Positions 6,068-10,048 of a DNA stretch of 10,048 nt are shown here, piece by piece. The notes below the pieces were generated by a model. It was not told where the DNA came from. It saw only the letters and a program-made list of their open reading frames with translations, and searched no databases. Origin of the DNA: Spirochaetota bacterium (GTDB lineage Bacteria > Spirochaetota > Brevinematia > DTOW01); the NCBI GenBank assembly GCA_028276145.1, contig JAPYWX010000048.1, positions 1 through 10,048 of the forward strand, in the 5' to 3' direction. The position numbers and the translations under genes are program-made. The stretch's first letter is position 1; each line of letters begins with the position of its first letter.

Positions 6068-6916
6068 TTAATTTAATTTAACAATAACTTGATTACCTGA
6101 AAGGTCAACAGATGGTTTACCCAAACTTAAGCTAGTGCTCAAACTATCTGTAAGGTCATCAATAAACTCATCAATAGTTCCTTTGAAAATAACAGAATAC
6201 TCAACATAATCACCCGACATCGCTTTTCTTGTCTTCAACTTCACCCCTGGTATCCCATCAAGAATCTGCGAAAACTCTTTTTCATCTGAAACATTCTTAA
6301 TACCTATAACCTTAAGTGATATGACATTGCCGCCCTTGACATAGTTTTCAATCTTTTTTAGCACTTCTTCAAGCCCCTTAACCGCCAAATCTGAGATGAG
6401 GGATTCAACATACTTTGATGTATCACCACCGAAAGCCTTATTCGTTGTCATTATAACCTTTCCTAATCCCCTACCAGTAGAAGCATCAAAGGCACTCAAA
6501 TTAAGTCTGACATACCCCTGATAAATCCCAACCGCAGGAACACCAGAAAAAGAATTTTGACTACTTTTCATTTCTTTAATATCAACTTTCGTTGATACTT
6601 CAATATAAACGCTACCGCCAACACTAGAAGAAAGAATCTGTGATAAGCTCATAGCTTCACCCTTCTTCTCTTCATATACCTTTTCTAACTTCTTCTTAAT
6701 CTTTTCCAAAACATCAGGTTCAACATATTCAATGTTCATCTCAGAAATTTTTTCGTTTATTACATTAATGGCATACTTTGTGTAATCATCCCCTTGATAT
6801 CCACTTTCAGGCAAAACAACAAACCTTAGCCCTTTTATAACATCACTAGTATCACCAAAAGAAAGTGAAGAAAAAACAAACAAAGCAAAAATTGTGATAA
6901 AAAATCTATACTTCAT
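6068..6916 (-). CDS. Exported protein of unknown function, possibly CsgG/LpoB-like fold
   Basis: A 282-residue protein with a signal peptide (KYRFF, hydrophobic 6-20, probable cleavage after SFG at 19-21) and no lipobox cysteine, so probably periplasmic. Residues 29-190 show the strand-helix pattern of the CsgG/LpoB fold: a strand RFVVLPE, helix YAINVINEKISEM, strand IEYVEPDVLEKI, then SVYIEVSTKVD, a strand pair ending FDASTGRGLGKVIM, and a C-terminal helix. This is a structural reading; the motifs themselves are weak. Residues 195-282 form a second small alpha/beta domain with GIPGVKLKTRK and a strand YVEYSVIFKG, then a serine-rich helix. The gene follows the LpoB-barrel gene after 3 nt, with GGGAG (6923-6927) in the end of that gene as its ribosome binding site, so the two are translationally coupled and probably work together in the envelope. 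The specific function is unknown. Confidence 0.82.
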   Translation of the reverse strand: MKYRFFITIFALFVFSSLSFGDTSDVIKGLRFVVLPESGYQGDDYTKYAINVINEKISEMNIEYVEPDVLEKIKKKLEKVYEEKKGEAMSLSQILSSSVGGSVYIEVSTKVDIKEMKSSQNSFSGVPAVGIYQGYVRLNLSAFDASTGRGLGKVIMTTNKAFGGDTSKYVESLISDLAVKGLEEVLKKIENYVKGGNVISLKVIGIKNVSDEKEFSQILDGIPGVKLKTRKAMSGDYVEYSVIFKGTIDEFIDDLTDSLSTSLSLGKPSVDLSGNQVIVKLN

Positions 6917-6919
6917 ACT

Positions 6920-8725
6920 CTACTCCCAGAGATATTTATCATACAAAAACGATAAAGGATGCCACCAAAATATAGGTATTCTAAAATTAAAACCAAGTTC
7001 CCACTCAAATTTGGAGTATTCATTGTATCCTTCTGGTGGGAACCAAACACCAAAAAGAATAGAAGGATAAAAGCCATCAGCATCAAAACCAATTTCCACC
7101 TCAATAGGCCAATTCTGTATAGGGAAAGCACTCGTCAAAGACTCATCAAACCAAAACTTCCAAGTTTCGTAGTAAGTACCACCATATTGATTTGTCAAAG
7201 TTTTATCAAATAACCCTTCAACTCTTGAGGATATGTTACCTATTCCTATTAAAGGTAAAATTCCCACCCTCACAGAAGTTCTTGGCTCTTTCTCTGTTAT
7301 ATACCTAACTGATATAGTTGGAGTAAACCCAGAAAAAGTTGCTGATGTTAAGAAAGGATACCCAGCATATTCACTTTCATCAGGTGTTGTGTACTCACCT
7401 CCCCAAAGTTTTACCCCAGCTTCAAAGTATAAATGTTTCCACAACCTAAGCCTAAAGAATTCAATGCTTACATTAGCTGAAAGTATCTGTAATTGGTCCT
7501 TGAACAAATCATTACCTGAATACCTATCTTTACTTGTCATACCCGGTGTAGTAAAACCACCTAACCAACCAAAAGAAAGGTTTATACCAATACCCGGTGA
7601 AGATAAAATAAAACCCAATACCTCACCTACAGCACCCACAACAGCACCGGTAGTCTGAGAAACTTTCTCAGAAAATTCCTTTTGTTGAACCTTACCTATA
7701 GATTCTCTTTCAGCACTTGTTTGTGTAGCCTCAAACTTATTACCCCAGTCAACAGTAGCGCTCTCAACCATCGCTAATTTAAGGTTCAGTTCTGTTTTAC
7801 CCGTATCGGAATCTTTTGTTAAGTACCCATATAAAAACGCATCAACTCCGTAAAACTTACCAAACTCCTTTTTCGTTTTGTAAAACCCTGCTTCATCATA
7901 ACCTTCAGTTTTTATTTGTTCAATGATCTTAGCTAAGTTATTCCTATCAACAACCTTGACATTTGGTATCTTCGCTTGAACCAAAGCACTAGTTAACTTG
8001 TCAACAACAGAATTCTCATCTACATCACCACTAGTCTTTATAGCGAAAACAGATATTGTATTTATAGGTTTACCATAAGATGCTACAGAATCTTGGTTTA
8101 TGGAATCCCACTCTTTAAGAAGAGACTTAGGGCTTTTAAATATAGCTTGGTCAATAACGGCATCAACACTCGTTTTGAAATCTTTTCTATTGAGACCTAA
8201 CTCATAACTCCATACTATCTCAGCAGTCTCAATTTTTATAAGTTTTAAGTTGAGTGACATGTTATACTCACCACCCACAAGAGGATTGTTATTAATCGCG
8301 CCATATAGAATATATTCGGCACCCGTCCTGTTACCGAATTCTTTTATGTATGACTGATCCAGAAGCCCAGTAGCAGAAAGGTTTAATTCCTTCAAAGCCA
8401 ACTGAACAACAGCATCATCAACAAGCTTGAATTTCTTACTTTCAAGAAGCAATGTTGAGATGTCATCCTTTATCTTCTTAGTATTGATATCATAAGGAGT
8501 TCTATTATAAAAATCCCAGATGTATATTACACTTCTTCTTGTCTGATCCTTAAAAAAGGATAATAAATTTTCTTTCACTTCTTGTGAAATCTCACTATAC
8601 TCCCTCATCTTCACCTTGGTGTATGAATCATCTTTAACAAGTCTACCAAAAGAAGTAGAAACAAAAATCAAGCAAAACAACACAATCCACAAAAAAAGAG
8701 TAGTCTTAGAAGACAAAAAATTCAT
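6920..8725 (-). CDS. Exported protein with two LpoB/CsgG-like domains fused to a predicted outer-membrane beta-barrel
   Basis: 601 residues with a signal peptide (hydrophobic 9-23, probable cleavage after SFG at 25-27). Domain 1 (about 64-177) is clearly LpoB-like: SVIYIWDFYNRTPYDINTKK, then LESKKFKLVDD, LNLSATGLLDQ, and GAEYILYGAINNN followed by SLNLKLIKIETAEIVWSYE. Domain 2 (about 222-335) repeats the layout more loosely: TISVFAIKTSGDVDENSV, VKVVDRNNLAKIIEQ, YGVDAFLYGYLTK, ELNLKLAMVESATVDWG. A glycine-rich hydrophobic stretch at 359-376 precedes about 215 residues of alternating aromatic strands (for example LYFEAGVKLWGGEY, WPIEVEIGFDADGFY, FEWELGFNFRIPIFWW), which read as an outer-membrane beta-barrel. 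The last residues are LWE, not the usual final Phe or Trp. LpoB activates PBP1b and CsgG forms the curli export channel; neither role can be assigned here. A good promoter and AGGAGG site precede it. Confidence 0.88.
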   Translation of the reverse strand: MNFLSSKTTLFLWIVLFCLIFVSTSFGRLVKDDSYTKVKMREYSEISQEVKENLLSFFKDQTRRSVIYIWDFYNRTPYDINTKKIKDDISTLLLESKKFKLVDDAVVQLALKELNLSATGLLDQSYIKEFGNRTGAEYILYGAINNNPLVGGEYNMSLNLKLIKIETAEIVWSYELGLNRKDFKTSVDAVIDQAIFKSPKSLLKEWDSINQDSVASYGKPINTISVFAIKTSGDVDENSVVDKLTSALVQAKIPNVKVVDRNNLAKIIEQIKTEGYDEAGFYKTKKEFGKFYGVDAFLYGYLTKDSDTGKTELNLKLAMVESATVDWGNKFEATQTSAERESIGKVQQKEFSEKVSQTTGAVVGAVGEVLGFILSSPGIGINLSFGWLGGFTTPGMTSKDRYSGNDLFKDQLQILSANVSIEFFRLRLWKHLYFEAGVKLWGGEYTTPDESEYAGYPFLTSATFSGFTPTISVRYITEKEPRTSVRVGILPLIGIGNISSRVEGLFDKTLTNQYGGTYYETWKFWFDESLTSAFPIQNWPIEVEIGFDADGFYPSILFGVWFPPEGYNEYSKFEWELGFNFRIPIFWWHPLSFLYDKYLWE

Positions 8726-8729
8726 AAAT

Positions 8730-8735
8730 CCTCCT
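8730..8735 (-). promoter_or_regulatory. Ribosome binding site of the 6920-8725 gene
   Basis: AGGAGG on the - strand, 4 nt before the ATG at 8725, supports that start. Confidence 0.85.
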
Positions 8736-8750
8736 CAATTCATATCTAGT

Positions 8751-8779
8751 ATAATAACAAATTCCTTGTTAATTTTCAA
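8751..8779 (-). promoter_or_regulatory. Promoter of the LpoB-barrel operon
   Basis: On the - strand TTGAAA (8774-8779) and TATTAT (8751-8756) are exactly 17 bp apart, each matching the sigma-70 consensus at five of six positions. The start of transcription would be near 8744, giving a leader of about 20 nt that carries the AGGAGG site. TTTTCA (8773-8778) and TGAAAA (8792-8797) form an inverted repeat over the -35 box, a possible operator. Confidence 0.65.
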
Positions 8780-8810
8780 AACTTTAACTTCTGAAAACCC
8801 TTTTTAATGA

Positions 8811-8840
8811 TTGCTAATCGTGAGTTATTAAATTTATCCT
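8811..8840 (+). promoter_or_regulatory. Possible recA promoter
   Basis: TTGCTA (8811-8816) and TATCCT (8835-8840) are 18 bp apart and 27 bp upstream of the recA ATG. TTATAT at 8841-8846 is a rival -10 but lacks a good -35. No clear LexA-type palindrome overlaps these sites. Confidence 0.4.
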
Positions 8841-8855
8841 TTATATGTGAACATT

Positions 8856-8861
8856 AGGAGG
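8856..8861 (+). promoter_or_regulatory. recA ribosome binding site
   Basis: AGGAGG, continuing as GGTG, lies 5 nt before the ATG at 8867. It selects that ATG over the in-frame ATG at 8885. Confidence 0.88.
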
Positions 8862-8866
8862 GGTGT

Positions 8867-9895
8867 ATGGAAGATGAAAAGGACATGAAGAAAAAGGCAC
8901 TAATGGAGGCAATAGTTAGAATCAAGAAAAGTTACGGTGAAGGCTCAATAATGATTCTGGGAGAGGACCAACCAGTAGAGAAAGTAAAAGCAATATCCAC
9001 AGGCTCACTAGCCATTGACTACATAACAGGAATAGGCGGAATACCCAGAGGTAGAATAACAGAAATCTACGGGCACGAATCATCCGGTAAAACAACCTTA
9101 TGTCTTCATATCATATCAGAAGCGCAGAAAGAAGGTGGTATAGCAGCATTCATTGATGCAGAACATGCCTTAGACCCAATATACGCCAAAGCCATAGGTA
9201 TAAAACTTGACGAACTCATAATATCACAGCCAGAATCGGGAGAACAAGCACTAAACATAATGGAAACACTCATAAGGAGTAACGCAGTTGACATAATAGT
9301 TGTTGACTCTGTAGCAGCACTAGTGCCGAAAGTAGAAATAGACGCAGAGGTAGGGGAAGCAACAATAGGAATACAAGCAAGATTAATGAGCCAAGCAATG
9401 AGGAAACTAACATCCATAACCTCTAAATCAAATGTAGCAATAGTATTCACAAACCAATTGAGAATGAAGATATCTACGGGATTTTCTTATGGTGGACCGC
9501 AAGAAACAACAACCGGTGGCACTGCCCTAAAATATTACGCATCAATGAGGATAGAAACCAAGAAAACCGAAAACATAAAGAAAGGTGAAGACATCATCGG
9601 CATGATGTGTAAAGTAAAAATCGCTAAAAACAAGGTAGCTCCACCTTTTAAAGTGGCAGATGTTGCAATATTCTACGGGAAAGGAATATCAAAAGCATAC
9701 GATATAATAAACATTGGAGTTCAGATAGATGTCATAAAGAAAAGTGGGAATTGGTACTACTACGGAGAAGAAAAATTAGGTAACGGAATTGATAACGCTA
9801 TTGTATTCCTCGAATCAAAACCAGAACTAATGAACAAACTAGAAAAAATCATAAGAGAAAAACTAGGGCTACCTATACCTCAGTATTTAGCATAA
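8867..9895 (+). CDS. recA: Recombinase RecA
   Basis: RecA forms ATP-dependent filaments on single-stranded DNA, catalyses strand exchange and promotes LexA self-cleavage. The 342 residues include every core motif: the start KKALMEAIVRIKKSYGEGSIM, the Walker A GHESSGKT at 69-76, FIDAEHALDP at 95-104, ISQPESGEQALNIMETL at 119-135, the Walker B segment DIIVVDSVAALVP at 142-154, loop L1 near 156-167 and loop L2 at about 199-218. L2 reads RMKISTGFSYGGPQETTTGG, three residues longer between KI and ETTTGG than the Escherichia coli form (GVMFGNP). The C-terminus KLGLPIPQYLA lacks the acidic tail of the E. coli protein. The gene is divergent from the LpoB-barrel operon across 141 bp and stands alone, with a strong ribosome binding site. 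Its last codons form one arm of the stem-loops downstream. Confidence 0.98.
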   Translation: MEDEKDMKKKALMEAIVRIKKSYGEGSIMILGEDQPVEKVKAISTGSLAIDYITGIGGIPRGRITEIYGHESSGKTTLCLHIISEAQKEGGIAAFIDAEHALDPIYAKAIGIKLDELIISQPESGEQALNIMETLIRSNAVDIIVVDSVAALVPKVEIDAEVGEATIGIQARLMSQAMRKLTSITSKSNVAIVFTNQLRMKISTGFSYGGPQETTTGGTALKYYASMRIETKKTENIKKGEDIIGMMCKVKIAKNKVAPPFKVADVAIFYGKGISKAYDIINIGVQIDVIKKSGNWYYYGEEKLGNGIDNAIVFLESKPELMNKLEKIIREKLGLPIPQYLA

Positions 9896-9938
9896 AATCA
9901 CTAAATACTCCTAGCATCAAGTGCTAAGAAGTATTTAG
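9882..9938 (+). repeat. Alternating complementary segments at the recA 3' end
   Basis: AGTATTTAG occurs at 9882-9890, within the last recA codons, and again at 9930-9938. Its exact complement CTAAATACT lies between them at 9901-9909. The middle segment can pair with either copy: a 9-bp stem over the stop codon with a 10-nt loop, or a 9-bp stem extended inside by TAGCA (9912-9916) with TGCTA (9922-9926). The two structures exclude each other. Neither is followed by a U-tract. Confidence 0.8.
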
Positions 9939-9966
9939 TAGCTCTGCCCACCCGCCCTTACTTTAT

Positions 9967-9988
9967 GAAGAGAGCTTCGCCTCTCTTC
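9967..9988 (+). repeat. Hairpin downstream of recA, possible weak terminator
   Basis: GAAGAGAG (9967-9974) and CTCTCTTC (9981-9988) form an 8-bp stem around CTTCGC. It is followed by TCTCTTTATT, a poor U-tract that could end recA transcription. The core GAGAGCTTCGCCTCTC closely matches the hairpin core at 6041-6057 (GAGAGGCTACGCCTCTC), with one base missing and one changed, so it may instead be a dispersed repeat copy. Confidence 0.6.
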
Positions 9989-10012
9989 TCTCTTTATTAA
10001 GCAAATGAAAAA

Positions 10013-10026
10013 GTGCTATTCAGCAC
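10013..10026. repeat. Single copy of the GTGCT/AGCAC hairpin
   Basis: GTGCT (10013-10017) and AGCAC (10022-10026) flank ATTC. Thirteen of 14 bases match the tandem units at 5957-6021. Like those units it sits close to a GAGAG/CTCTC hairpin, here 24 bp away. Confidence 0.75.
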
Positions 10027-10048
10027 CTCATCCTTAAAGTTTTAAGAG

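Noticed and set aside
6913..7658. Open frames on both strands inside the barrel-coding region
   Set aside because: They overlap the LpoB-barrel gene, which has signal peptide, domains, promoter and ribosome binding site; the shadow frames have none.
8841..8860. LexA/SOS box upstream of recA
   Set aside because: A GAAC occurs at 8849-8852, but the matching GTTC half-site at the required spacing is absent, and no CTG-N10-CAG palindrome is present either.
9106..9450. 114-codon - strand frame inside recA
   Set aside because: Antisense to the conserved RecA core; Ser, Ala and Ile rich sequence with no domain features.

Overview
The window comes from an AT-rich diderm bacterium. Evidence for an outer membrane is a signal-peptide protein with a long C-terminal region that reads as an outer-membrane beta-barrel, plus a lipoprotein. 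A DUF2225 protein of the kind common in spirochaetes, and a RecA with an unusual L2 loop, make a member of the Spirochaetota a reasonable guess. That placement is inference; no rRNA or other decisive marker is present. All protein genes look intact and no transposase, integrase or cas gene is visible.

Layout. Positions 1-442 hold the trailer end of a CRISPR array: seven 29-nt repeats, six complete spacers of 35-37 nt and one partial spacer. The partial spacer matches the end of a complete spacer two places downstream. Next, on the + strand, come tpiA (triosephosphate isomerase, 510-1268) and a lipoprotein alpha/beta hydrolase (1275-2078). The hydrolase meets a 496-residue unrecognised protein on the - strand (2075-3565) tail to tail, sharing TTAA as both stops. 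A 190-bp divergent spacer with palindromes separates that gene from a DUF2225 CxxC protein (+, 3756-4649). The DUF2225 gene overlaps the end of a short cell-division pair on the - strand, rsmH (4889-5785) followed by an FtsL-like gene (4627-4887).

The interval 5786-6067 is packed with hairpins, including four tandem 17-bp units. It separates rsmH from a two-gene envelope operon on the - strand: a 601-residue exported protein with two LpoB/CsgG-like domains joined to a predicted beta-barrel (6920-8725), then a 282-residue exported protein that looks structurally related (6068-6916). Divergent from that operon is recA (8867-9895, +). The recA 3' end carries three alternating complementary segments, then hairpins of the same two types seen at 5957-6060.

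How the parts relate. The window mixes housekeeping genes (tpiA, rsmH, ftsL, recA) with poorly known envelope and cytoplasmic proteins. The most original material is the LpoB-LpoB-barrel fusion with its partner gene, the hairpin-rich intergenic repeats shared between 5.9-6.07 kb and 9.97-10.03 kb, the duplicated CRISPR spacer, and the alternative stem-loops at the end of recA. No typical GC-stem plus long U-tract terminator was found.
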